A stretch of 64,000 nucleotides of DNA from NCBI GenBank assembly GCA_024760545.1, contig CP060501.1, forward strand, positions 186,001-250,000, in the 5' to 3' direction. Shown piece by piece: positions 15,132 through 22,818 of the stretch; within the stretch, counting starts at the first letter, position 1, and each line of letters begins with the position of its first letter. A program made the position numbers and the translations under genes. The stretch is from Nitrospira sp. (lineage in GTDB: Bacteria; Nitrospirota; Nitrospiria; Nitrospirales; Nitrospiraceae). Under the pieces are notes generated by a model that saw only the letters and a program-made list of their open reading frames with translations, was not told the origin of the DNA and did no database searches.

Positions 15132-15632
15132 TCAAGGCTTCGTTTTAAGATTCACTGTCAGGATGCATCCTGGCATCAGGGCTTCAACAATGTCTTGCTC
15201 TTCAGTTGGGAGCGCGACGGTTTCTACCTCAAGAGGCAACACGATATCTGGAAACGGCAGCGCACAGCGAGAAAAGTTCAAGAATAATATTTGTAACACT
15301 TCAGGTACGACGGGATTACTCGCCAACTCTTCGATGATCGTCAGCAGCATGCGACTTGGGAAGACGATTTGGTCGCTCGCAGTCCGACCGAATTGAATCG
15401 GTGATGGTTTCCGTCGAAGCTCATCATCATAGGGATCTGCCGGTAAGGGTGAAACGAGTAACAACGAGACCACCGGGCCCTGCGACGGAAGCACGATGAA
15501 TCGACCCAATGCCACATCGCCATAGGCATTCAGATGGCCTTGGGACTGCAGAAGATTCATCACGTCAACGGCAAAGGCTTCCGCATTGTCCTGAGGTTCC
15601 ACTAGGCCGTGTTCCACCAGGATCTCAGCCAT
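15132..15632 (-). CDS. Protein of unknown function
   Basis: 166 aa, cytoplasmic by appearance (no signal peptide or membrane span). It starts MAEILVEHGLVEPQDNAEAF and contains hydrophobic beta-like segments (VVSLLLVSPLPADP, MLLTIIEELASNP, DIVLPLEVETVALP). A GGGAG site lies upstream of the ATG. It is the first ordinary gene after the cassette array. No family recognised. Confidence 0.6.
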   Translation of the reverse strand: MAEILVEHGLVEPQDNAEAFAVDVMNLLQSQGHLNAYGDVALGRFIVLPSQGPVVSLLLVSPLPADPYDDELRRKPSPIQFGRTASDQIVFPSRMLLTIIEELASNPVVPEVLQILFLNFSRCALPFPDIVLPLEVETVALPTEEQDIVEALMPGCILTVNLKTKP

Positions 15633-15808
15633 GTGTGCAAACTCGCTCCCATAGCCGCGTTACTGTAAGGAACCATTTTCCGACCTTTGCGTGCCATTCT
15701 CGGCTCCTTCAACGCCGATCTATCAAGGAGAAGTCACGGGCATTCGCTCGCACTGGTGCGATAGTCGACAATGCCGCCGTCGGTGGAGAGTACGGATACG
15801 GAGCGAGG

Positions 15809-16111
15809 TTAGGCAGTCGGACTTTTCGAGAACACACTGATTTCGCCATGAGGTCCGACTTCCAGTCGCCGGTCTGGATTGGCGAGCAGCGAGGGAATCA
15901 CCGTGGTGTCTATATACGGCTGTAGGTCTTCTACGGGTTGGACATTCTCCAGGAAGTCGCGATTGAATCGCAGTTGCCAGCTATGTCCGTCCTGATGCAC
16001 GACAAACAACGTCAGGCGCTCGCCGACACTGATGTCGTCGGAGATTTGTTCCAGACAATCGAGGATGATTTGAATTCGAACGGGATCGACATCCTCCTCA
16101 TGAGTGGTCAT
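15809..16111 (-). CDS. Small unknown protein, paralogous to the next gene
   Basis: 100 aa from the ATG at 16111, preferred over a longer frame because GAGGGAAC precedes it. It shares layout with the 97-aa product of the neighbouring gene at 16254: an N-terminal helix (VRIQIILDCLEQISDDISV), F-V-DG-HS-QLRF, then a segment ending in a long helix and ALLANPD-RLEVGPHG. A recent-looking tandem pair; function unknown. Confidence 0.6.
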   Translation of the reverse strand: MTTHEEDVDPVRIQIILDCLEQISDDISVGERLTLFVVHQDGHSWQLRFNRDFLENVQPVEDLQPYIDTTVIPSLLANPDRRLEVGPHGEISVFSKSPTA

Positions 16112-16253
16112 CGTTCCCTCCGCAGTCTGAACGTGAGGAACCCACGTGGTCGCGGTGATCTCCTTGCCGCATGCCCGCATACAATAGCATTCGAAGCGGC
16201 CTGATTGTTATCTAGGGAAAATACTAAATTCGGTGAAGAGGGTGGGCAGGAGA

Positions 16254-16547
16254 TCAGGCTGGCACGGTGTCCCTCACGCTGAGGCCATCAGTCCCATAAA
16301 ACGTTTGCATGCCTGGGTTCTGAACGATCAGTGAAATAGCCTCGGTTTCCATGAACGTTCGGAGTCGATCCAAGGGGAGAGCTTCCATGGCGGGACGGGA
16401 GAATCCAAACTGGAACGAGTGCGCGCCATCGTTAAAGACAAACCGATCTTGTTGAGGACTATGGGGAAGCACATCATGGAACCGCTGGGCAAGGCACTCT
16501 CGAATAAGGTGAATCTTCAGCTGAAGATCGTCTCGAGTAGGGCTCAT
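16254..16547 (-). CDS. Small unknown protein, paralogous to the previous gene
   Basis: 97 aa from the ATG at 16547, which follows GGAGGG. The product (MSPTRDDLQLKIHLIRECLA, then FNDGAHSFQFGFSRPAMEAL and LIVQNPGMQTFYGTDG) parallels the gene at 15809 in order and spacing. Cytoplasmic, unknown function. Confidence 0.6.
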   Translation of the reverse strand: MSPTRDDLQLKIHLIRECLAQRFHDVLPHSPQQDRFVFNDGAHSFQFGFSRPAMEALPLDRLRTFMETEAISLIVQNPGMQTFYGTDGLSVRDTVPA

Positions 16548-16567
16548 GGTGCCCTCCATTGGGGCAT

Positions 16568-17089
16568 TCAAGATTGGTTGCTGGATGAATGAGGAACGTG
16601 TGAATCAATTTCACCTTGCGCGACTTCCATTGCGGCAGCCTCTGCCTCGTCCCGAGTTGAGAAACTCCCGGTGGTACGGCCGGTGGCCCTCGATATTTGT
16701 GTCAGCCCGTGTTGGAGAATGGTGTACTCACAGATCCATGTTCCATCCTCTTGCTGGCCGGCTCTCAGCTTGATGGCGCGTCCGTTGTAGCTCGATTCCG
16801 TCACGGGGTTCTCCCGCGCTTGGTGCGCCTGTGAAACGGGGGCAGCTCCCGTTCCTGAACGTGAATCGATGATCGTTTTTGCCATCAACAGGGCGGCGGC
16901 TCTAGCCTCGCTCGAAGAAGGAAAACTGCTGTCTGTATAGCCCCTCGTGGACGGTGATTCGGAGATGACAAACTCAATGATGACATATTCACAGACCCAT
17001 GTCCCATCATCCTGTCTATGAGGAGTCAACACAATCTGCAGGCTTTTATAGGTGTCCCTTGTTGGGCGAGAGTTGAGATCCTCCTCCAT
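16568..17089 (-). CDS. Unknown protein with two tandem ~60-aa repeats
   Basis: 173 aa from ATG 17089 (GGGAGG upstream). Two repeats are visible: residues ~20-75 with QDDGTWVCEYVIIEF and SSEARAAALLMAKTIIDS, and ~105-165 with QEDGTWICEYTILQH and TRDEAEAAAMEVAQGEIDS. Each repeat looks like a beta-hairpin followed by an alpha helix. The linker is polar. Function unknown; the stop lies 21 bp from the next gene's start, so an operon of three genes is likely. Confidence 0.65.
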   Translation of the reverse strand: MEEDLNSRPTRDTYKSLQIVLTPHRQDDGTWVCEYVIIEFVISESPSTRGYTDSSFPSSSEARAAALLMAKTIIDSRSGTGAAPVSQAHQARENPVTESSYNGRAIKLRAGQQEDGTWICEYTILQHGLTQISRATGRTTGSFSTRDEAEAAAMEVAQGEIDSHVPHSSSNQS

Positions 17090-17101
17090 AGCACCTCCCA
17101 A

Positions 17102-17426
17102 TTATGCGGATCTTCATAGTGGTCCACGGCTAAAAGCGACCAAGGCATCTAGTTGCCTTGGGTAGATGTGATAATTGATCGTTTACTCCCATTCTTGAGC
17201 TGGCGATTTCCCTAGTACGTTCGCGGTGGCAGGCGTAGGGCATTGGCAGATTTCATCGGTGTAAGCGCGCGTGCTCACGCAGGTGGGCATGACACAATGG
17301 AAAGAAAAGCGGGGAGTCGTGTGAAACTAAGGCTTAGTCGGTATCGATGAGAAGGTAGGTCCGTGTATATCGATCAGCGCTTTGCCTTCCGGCAGGGGAT
17401 TTCAAATGGTCAAGTCGTCACGGTCT
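17102..17426. other. Intergenic region with an 8-bp inverted repeat
   Basis: Between the repeat-protein gene and the cytochrome c gene. CCAAGGCA (17140-17147) pairs with TGCCTTGG (17154-17161). It lies about 50 bp upstream of the minus-strand gene at 17089 and could be an operator. Nothing else seen. Confidence 0.4.
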
Positions 17427-17798
17427 TTAACATCCGCCCGCTTTCAAAACTTCCAGATACTCAATCAGCAGTTGAATTTCATTTTCATAGAGCATGCCTC
17501 GGAACGGCGGCATGCCGGTTCCTGGAATGCCGTCTCGTATGGCGTTGTAGCGTGCCATGTCAGTGTGTAATCGTAAGACGGCGGGATTTCTCAAGTCTGT
17601 CGGCTTGGGATTGAGCTGCTCAACATCCGGAGTCACGTTGGTCTTTCCATCGGCGTCGGTGCCGTGGCATTCCCAGCAGACCGCACTTCCATTGAAAAGT
17701 TGTTTCCCCTTCTGGACCAACTCCATGTCATCGCTCTGGCATGCGTTGGCCTGTCCCGTGATGAACAGCAACACGACTACTATGGCAACGGTATGCAT
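17427..17798 (-). CDS. Monohaem class I cytochrome c
   Basis: 123 aa from the ATG at 17798 (another ATG at 17846 would add 16 residues; neither has a clear ribosome binding site, and the shorter form starts with a clean signal peptide MHTVAIVVVLLFITGQANAC). The haem motif is CWECH (41-45) and the likely distal ligand is Met in GTGMPPF (about residue 96). It should be a periplasmic electron carrier of the small cytochrome c type. No oxidoreductase partner is adjacent. Confidence 0.88.
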   Translation of the reverse strand: MHTVAIVVVLLFITGQANACQSDDMELVQKGKQLFNGSAVCWECHGTDADGKTNVTPDVEQLNPKPTDLRNPAVLRLHTDMARYNAIRDGIPGTGMPPFRGMLYENEIQLLIEYLEVLKAGGC

Positions 17799-17846
17799 CA
17801 GCGAAGGACACTGACAGGTTTTGCCACGATATTCAAAACCCCACAT

Positions 17847-18312
17847 CCGTAGTTGTCTTTACCAGTCGATGATGACTGACCGCTGCCCATGTTTTGCAAA
17901 TGTGTTTTAGTCGGTCTTTTTTGGTCGTGGATGAATTTTACGAGCGGTAGCCTCTCCCAAGCCTGAGCCGAGTCACTCCAAGTCGCTCCAACATCATAAC
18001 CTCATTTTGAGTGGGTTAGAAGATGCTGGACAGAAAATGCCGCAGTGAAGGCCTTCTCCGTCCGTCTGGTCATTCAAAATCGGAAAACGTGGGCACAGGC
18101 AAGGCACCTGACTCGGGTGGACTTTGAGACGTGGGGATTCCGCCACAACGCAGGCCGCGCAGGAGAAGCGTCATGCGCAGTTCACGGTGGCAACAAAATG
18201 GCTATTCCTCGCCATTCCCTCGTCACCGTTTTCCGCGCCCGGATCAGCAATACAACGTGCGGCCGCGTTGCGCGCTGAGTCGAAGTGCCTCAAGCTCCAA
18301 GTGAGGAGCGTC
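17847..18312. other. Intergenic region without a supported gene
   Basis: About 470 bp. Open frames on both strands look unlike protein and have no ribosome binding sites. No hairpin or repeat stands out. Confidence 0.4.
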
Positions 18313-18486
18313 TTAGCGTGCGGCAACAGTTTGCGATTCTCGCGCAGACAGACTCTTGCGGCGATTATTGGAGATGGTGCGGTCGATAAGGGCGCCGCAA
18401 TTGATGCATTTCCATGCATAGAAGACGAGAAAGAAATCCGAGAAGCGCTCCAACATCATCATCCCCTTGCACTTCGGACATTCCAT
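18313..18486 (-). CDS. Small zinc-ribbon protein
   Basis: 57 aa from the ATG at 18486 behind GGGAGG. Two CxxC knuckles: MECPKCKGMM at the N-terminus and WKCINCGALID about 25 residues later, with a hydrophobic segment between (FSDFFLVFYAW). A single zinc ribbon is expected. The Lys/Arg-rich tail (RRKSLSARES) could bind nucleic acid. Role unknown. Confidence 0.75.
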   Translation of the reverse strand: MECPKCKGMMMLERFSDFFLVFYAWKCINCGALIDRTISNNRRKSLSARESQTVAAR

Positions 18487-18610
18487 CGATCCCTCCCAGG
18501 TGGTTACGTTCACAGCTGATGGAAATGGGAAGCAAGAGTTGCACCAAAATGTGCAATTGCAGAATGCCAATGATTTGGATGCTACGTAATTGCGCTTGCG
18601 TATAATGTCC

Positions 18611-18652
18611 AAAACATTGACGGTGTAAGAAAGGTTAATCCGTCAATGTTTT
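18611..18652. other. 13-bp perfect inverted repeat behind a TATAAT box
   Basis: AAAACATTGACGG (18611-18623) pairs with CCGTCAATGTTTT (18640-18652) around a 16-nt spacer. On the plus strand TATAAT occurs at 18601-18606 just before it. It may be an operator with two 13-bp half sites, or the 5' hairpin of a small RNA. Confidence 0.5.
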
Positions 18653-18717
18653 GTCGGCTTGCGCGGGGAAACAATCGTAGGAGTTCTCTCTTTGGCCATC
18701 CTTAGGGAGAATGAACA

Positions 18718-18912
18718 ATGTCTGTAGGCGCAGCTTTGCGGAGCTTGGGCATGCAATTGAGTACGCGCAGTCTGAGTGATCGGTTGTCTTTCAGGAGCCG
18801 GATCATGAATCCGAAGCACTTTCGGAAAACGCTCAAGCGTGCAACAGAGGCAGCATGGTTATTGTGGGAATTGTCGGTTGAATCTTCAACGATCGAGAGC
18901 GGGAGCGTATAG
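18718..18912 (+). CDS. Possible small basic protein
   Basis: 64 codons from an ATG preceded by AGGGAGA. The product is Ser/Arg rich (MSVGAALRSLGMQLS, then LKRATEAAWLLWELSVESS). An overlapping minus-strand frame (18702-19022) also has a plausible GAGGG site, so the choice of strand is uncertain. The downstream ~160 bp hold no other signal. Confidence 0.25.
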   Translation: MSVGAALRSLGMQLSTRSLSDRLSFRSRIMNPKHFRKTLKRATEAAWLLWELSVESSTIESGSV

Positions 18913-19074
18913 CGAAGCTCAACGTGGCCTGGTCGTACGACGCCGCTGAGCGCCAGCATGTGCAAAGCTTTCCGTTTCTGTCTGGTTCGTTCTATGTGAG
19001 TTTGCAGGTGACGAAACGACATATGATGACCCTCGTTAGGATTGTTGGGTTACTCGCGCACCAACTGCCGCAAC

Positions 19075-19275
19075 TCAGATCCACAGGATACTCTTGAAGT
19101 CCGAATCCAAACTTTTCGGATGGCCGCATTGACGGCAACGAACGAACAAGGTTGACTTGTTGGATGGGCCCGACGCTCGAAGAACAAGTTGATAGGTCTT
19201 CCCTCCACAGAAGAGGCACGCCTTTCCATGAACTTCCTGTCGGATAGGTCTTGTCGTGCCAGGTTGTTTTTCCAT
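19075..19275 (-). CDS. Small zinc-binding protein
   Basis: 66 aa from the ATG at 19275 with GGAGGG upstream. Two pairs of cysteines (CLFCGGKTYQLVL and VRCRQCGHPKSLD) separated by ~25 residues make a zinc ribbon. Cytoplasmic, role unknown. It resembles the gene at 18313 in size and motif spacing but not in sequence. Confidence 0.7.
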   Translation of the reverse strand: MEKQPGTTRPIRQEVHGKACLFCGGKTYQLVLRASGPSNKSTLFVRCRQCGHPKSLDSDFKSILWI

Positions 19276-19477
19276 TGTCATCCCTCCTGGTCATCCGTTG
19301 CGTTGCAATCGATCTGGCGTCAGGATATGCCTCGTAAGATGTGCCGAAAATACCGTGGAGGTAGGATGATACGAACCAAAGAGGGATACTCGATTCCACG
19401 TACTTGTCATGGTGCAGGCATAGGGGCTCAGCATAGTCGATAAGCAAAATGGATGGAGACTGAGGAAGATGGGATTA

Positions 19478-19562
19478 TGGGTGAAGGTAGGCTTCCTCTG
19501 GAGGGAGAGAAAGCCTTTTGCCGCCCATGGGTGGGCACTCCACAAGCAGCGACCTTCACCCA
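19478..19562. ncRNA. Candidate structured RNA or short inverted-repeat element (85 nt)
   Basis: TGGGTGAAGGT (19478-19488) pairs with ACCTTCACCCA (19552-19562), 11 bp. Inside are two more stems: AGGCTT plus CTCT with AGAG plus AAGCCT (19489-19516, loop GGAGGG), and GCCCA with TGGGC (19523-19536, loop TGGG). The result is a three-way junction. No T-run follows on either strand. No known riboswitch or SRP motif is matched. A tiny transposon-like element with 11-bp ends is possible, but no target duplication is obvious. The rest of 19282-19644 shows nothing. Confidence 0.4.
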
Positions 19563-19644
19563 AGTAATACTTCATCAAACGTTTGCGTCGACAACAAGGT
19601 AGTAATTTCCCTAGGTGACCGGGATCTGAGTTGGGCATCGACTT

Positions 19645-20001
19645 TCATGCGCGAATCAAGATTTGCTCGATCATCTTGAGTGAAGAAGATGCGGAGTGCC
19701 CTTCAGAAGCTACGAACTGCTTGAGCCTCGCCTTGTCCTTGGGTGAGACTGCGAGAATGTCGACTTTGATCCAGTGATTCTTGACCCATTGAATTTCCGC
19801 CAGCTCGATATAGATGTGTGAGCTTTCATCGGGGAACCACAGGCGAAGCTTGACATAGTCACCCGGACGAATTTTTTCAGGGTTTGAGATAGTTGGGGGA
19901 GAAGACGATAGTTCATAGATGCATCCGTCCCCCCTCAAATCCTCCGATCCCTTTGAAAGAATGCAGTCGATCTCGATTCTGGAGAGTAGTCCTGGAGACA
20001 T
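19645..20001 (-). CDS. PilZ-domain-like protein
   Basis: 118 aa from the ATG at 20001 (GAGGAAG upstream). The order of segments resembles a PilZ domain: an early Arg (LLSRIEIDC), then RPGDYVKLRLWFPDESSHIYIELAEIQWVKNHWIKVDILAV, the strand pattern typical of PilZ barrels. The usual RxxxR and D/NxSxxG c-di-GMP motifs are incomplete, so binding is uncertain. Soluble and cytoplasmic. Confidence 0.5.
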   Translation of the reverse strand: MSPGLLSRIEIDCILSKGSEDLRGDGCIYELSSSPPTISNPEKIRPGDYVKLRLWFPDESSHIYIELAEIQWVKNHWIKVDILAVSPKDKARLKQFVASEGHSASSSLKMIEQILIRA

Positions 20002-20149
20002 GTTGCTTCCTCTTTAAGGGAATGCTGACTGTCATCGCACGGTAATATGGGAGTGGGAGTTCGAGCTACTACCCTGGTAGGTGGCAAGACCCAACTAATG
20101 AGGGCGACACCATTTTGGATCGATCGACACTCAAGCGCGGAGTTAAGCA

Positions 20150-20262
20150 AGATAGCTATTTAGATGCTGCCTCCAGATTTATAAATTAAACTAAGACATT
20201 ATGTATATCTCTTAAATATCTTATATATAAATGTTTAATACATATTATAAATTAGATATAAA
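20150..20262. other. Strongly AT-rich segment upstream of the PilZ-like gene
   Basis: About 110 bp made almost only of A and T (for example TTATATATAAATG), in sharp contrast with the GC-rich surroundings. It lies between the 3' end of the first NDH-2 gene and the PilZ-like gene. It may be a promoter or nucleoid-protein binding region; no DnaA boxes seen. The rest of 20002-20440 holds no gene. Confidence 0.5.
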
Positions 20263-20440
20263 ACCGAGACGGTTTAAGCCAGCAATAGGTTAATCGGAGA
20301 TGAATGCCGTGAGCTTTCTCGGGGTATACCTGATGACTGTCACCGAATATCTATATCAAGATGGTTTGTCGGAGACTGGAGGGAGAATCAAACACGAAAG
20401 AAGTGGCTGTACGCGGTGGGGTGCCCCCACGTGACTGTCG

Positions 20441-21769
20441 TCATGCGGCTTTGACCCTTGGACGTGCCTCCTCTGTCCGCATCGATATACCTTGAGGTTC
20501 TTCCTGCCGCCCAAAAAGCAACTTTGCTCCTGGTTTGAAGGTGAGATAGTACCATGTCCATTCAGACATCACTCGTACTCTGTTTCTGAATCCAATAAGG
20601 AAGAAAATGTGGACCACGCACCAGAGTGTCCAGGCTAGGAGTCCTGATGCACGGACCGGCCCGATCTGGGCGACGGCTTGGGCTCGGCCGATCGTGGCCA
20701 ACATACCGCGGTCTACATAAGCAAAAGGCGAACGTTGGTCGGGCTGAACCTCCTCATTGATTAATCTAGAGACATACTGCCCCTCACTCATGGCGACTGG
20801 AGCGATTCCCGGTAAAGGTTTGCCGTCGCGGCCAGCGCAATGGGCAGCGTCACCGATGACGAAGATCCAGGGATCATCCGGAATCGTCAAATCCGCTCGG
20901 ACCTTGACTCGACCGCATGAATCCTGAGGGACTGCCAAGGTGTTCAGAAGAGGTGATGCTTTATTCCCGGCTGCCCAGATGACATTGGCGGAGGGGACCC
21001 ATTCAGTGCCGACCATCACCCCGTCGGAGCGGACCGCGCTCACCGGGTTGTTCAGCATGACTGTCACACCCATACGTTCGAGCACACCAAGGGCTTTTGC
21101 CGACAGCTTGGCATCGAATCCCGGCAGAATACGCGGGCCGGCTTCCACGAGGATGATCGAGAGATCCTCAAGGCGTAAGTGAGGATAATCCGGCCCCATC
21201 GCTTTTCTCCCGATCTCGATGAGCGAGCCGGCCAACTCGACTCCTGTCGGACCTCCTCCAACGATGACGAACGTGAGGCGATTCTGTGCCCCGGTCTCGG
21301 CTCGTTGCCGTTCCGCCTCTTCAAATGCAAGTAACATCCGCTCGCGCAAATGGACGGCATCAGCCATGGTCTTGAGTCCAGGAGCCAACGCTTCCCACTC
21401 ATCGTGTCCGAAATACGCGTGACGCGATCCGGGAGCGACAATCAACGCGTCAAAGGCAATCGGCGCGCTTTCCCGGAGACGGACCGTTCGAGCCGCCCGA
21501 TCGATTGCCAGCACGTTGTCCATGACCACGCGGACGTTGGGCTGTGAACGAAAGAGTGTGCGCAACGGCCAGGCGATGTCGCTTGGAGACAGGGCGGCGG
21601 TGGCGACTTGATAGAGCAGCGGTTGAAAGACGTGGTGATTCGTTCGGTCGATCAGGACCACGTCGACGTCACGCAGGAAACGTGCGGCCGTCATGCCGCC
21701 AAACCCGCCCCCGATAATGACGACACGCTTTCGAGTCATTGGATGAAATAAAACGGCAGGCTCAATCAA
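20441..21769 (-). CDS. ndh: Type II NADH:quinone oxidoreductase (NDH-2), copy 1
   Basis: 442 aa. NDH-2 passes electrons from NADH to quinone at the inner membrane without pumping protons. FAD-binding motif VVIIGGGFGGMTAARFL near residue 15; NAD-binding motif FVIVGGGPTGVELAGSL near 165; FVIGDAAHC near 310. A C-terminal hydrophobic/amphipathic segment (LLAWTLWCVVHIFFLIGF) would attach it to the membrane. It is highly similar to the gene at 22819, so a local duplication is evident. It extends ~16 residues beyond copy 2 at its C-terminus and begins with an extra MIEPAVLFHP stretch. Confidence 0.9.
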   Translation of the reverse strand: MIEPAVLFHPMTRKRVVIIGGGFGGMTAARFLRDVDVVLIDRTNHHVFQPLLYQVATAALSPSDIAWPLRTLFRSQPNVRVVMDNVLAIDRAARTVRLRESAPIAFDALIVAPGSRHAYFGHDEWEALAPGLKTMADAVHLRERMLLAFEEAERQRAETGAQNRLTFVIVGGGPTGVELAGSLIEIGRKAMGPDYPHLRLEDLSIILVEAGPRILPGFDAKLSAKALGVLERMGVTVMLNNPVSAVRSDGVMVGTEWVPSANVIWAAGNKASPLLNTLAVPQDSCGRVKVRADLTIPDDPWIFVIGDAAHCAGRDGKPLPGIAPVAMSEGQYVSRLINEEVQPDQRSPFAYVDRGMLATIGRAQAVAQIGPVRASGLLAWTLWCVVHIFFLIGFRNRVRVMSEWTWYYLTFKPGAKLLFGRQEEPQGISMRTEEARPRVKAA

Positions 21770-22018
21770 GGATCAACCATCCCGGATTAGGCTGTAAATC
21801 ACGCCACGTGCCAAACAGAACTGTGTCAAATGCTTCCTTGACATCTGCTGATTCACCTTCTCTCTAAGAATCGGTCGGTCTTGTGTTTTCTTGAGTCCAT
21901 CAAGCGCCGCACAGCAGATGTCCTAGCGGTAAGGATCGGCGCTGCTACACTTACTTCATCAGCTTGGGGCTCTCACCGGAGTGGCCTCATGCGAATGAGG
22001 ATGAAGGAGCCAGAATTC

Positions 22019-22765
22019 ATGGATGCCAAGGACAGTCATGCGATTGGGATGATCGTTGCCAGTAGTCTTGTAGCGGCATATTTCATGATGGTGGCCTGTT
22101 CAGGCAGCTACTACACGGCAAACCTGAACGGCGGGAAGAAGGTCTATCGCGTCGACGATCATGGCGCCAAGACGCTCGTGTATGAGATCGACCAGAATGG
22201 GAAAACCACTATTCACGACGCGGACGATCCGGTGGCAAAACGGCAGGCAGCAGCCCAAGAAATGGAAGAACAATTCAGCGTGAGAAGGACTGAACAACTG
22301 GCGCAACTGAATCGTGCTCCGAGACGGCAACCGAACGATCCCATTTATGTGAACCTCGTTCCGGCGGTGTTGGATGGACAGATGCAGAAGGCCGAGCGAA
22401 CAAAAGGCGCGGTGGAGCAGCAGATTCGAAGCGAACTTGCCGCCGATCCCATCATCAAGCTCCTCGAAGATAATCGGAATCGATCAGGTCTGTTGAAACC
22501 GCATGTGTTGTCCGGCGCCGACGTCGAGGTGTCTCCAAAAGTATCGCTAAGGGAGGCCCACGGGATCGATCGGAAGACGGGAAAGCCGGGCAAGACGTTG
22601 GCCGTGGTGTTTGAGGCGACGATCACCTCGGAAGCCTTTCCGGCCACATACAAGGTATCCGAGTCCGGTCACGTCCTGCGGAACCTGGAAATTTCCAAGC
22701 GCTTCGCGAAACAGGTCAAGCAAGTCATCCTCGAAAAGATCGGTCCTAACATCCCGGCCCATTGA
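22019..22765 (+). CDS. Exported protein, possible lipoprotein
   Basis: 248 aa from the ATG at 22019 (AAGGAG 10 nt upstream; in-frame ATGs further upstream would only add a polar leader). A hydrophobic segment ends in MMVACSGSYY, a plausible lipobox. The mature part starts with a short repeat-like region (KKVYRVDDHGAKTLVYEID), then a helical stretch and a C-terminal beta-rich part. Function unknown. It sits between two NDH-2 copies, on the opposite strand. Confidence 0.7.
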   Translation: MDAKDSHAIGMIVASSLVAAYFMMVACSGSYYTANLNGGKKVYRVDDHGAKTLVYEIDQNGKTTIHDADDPVAKRQAAAQEMEEQFSVRRTEQLAQLNRAPRRQPNDPIYVNLVPAVLDGQMQKAERTKGAVEQQIRSELAADPIIKLLEDNRNRSGLLKPHVLSGADVEVSPKVSLREAHGIDRKTGKPGKTLAVVFEATITSEAFPATYKVSESGHVLRNLEISKRFAKQVKQVILEKIGPNIPAH

Positions 22766-22818
22766 ACAGACGGTTCCCTTACGCATCGTGAAACAGGAGT
22801 CCGGGCGTCTCAATCGGG

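Noticed and set aside
18702-19022. 106-codon minus-strand frame
   Set aside because: Overlaps the slightly better supported plus-strand start at 18718; neither is convincing.
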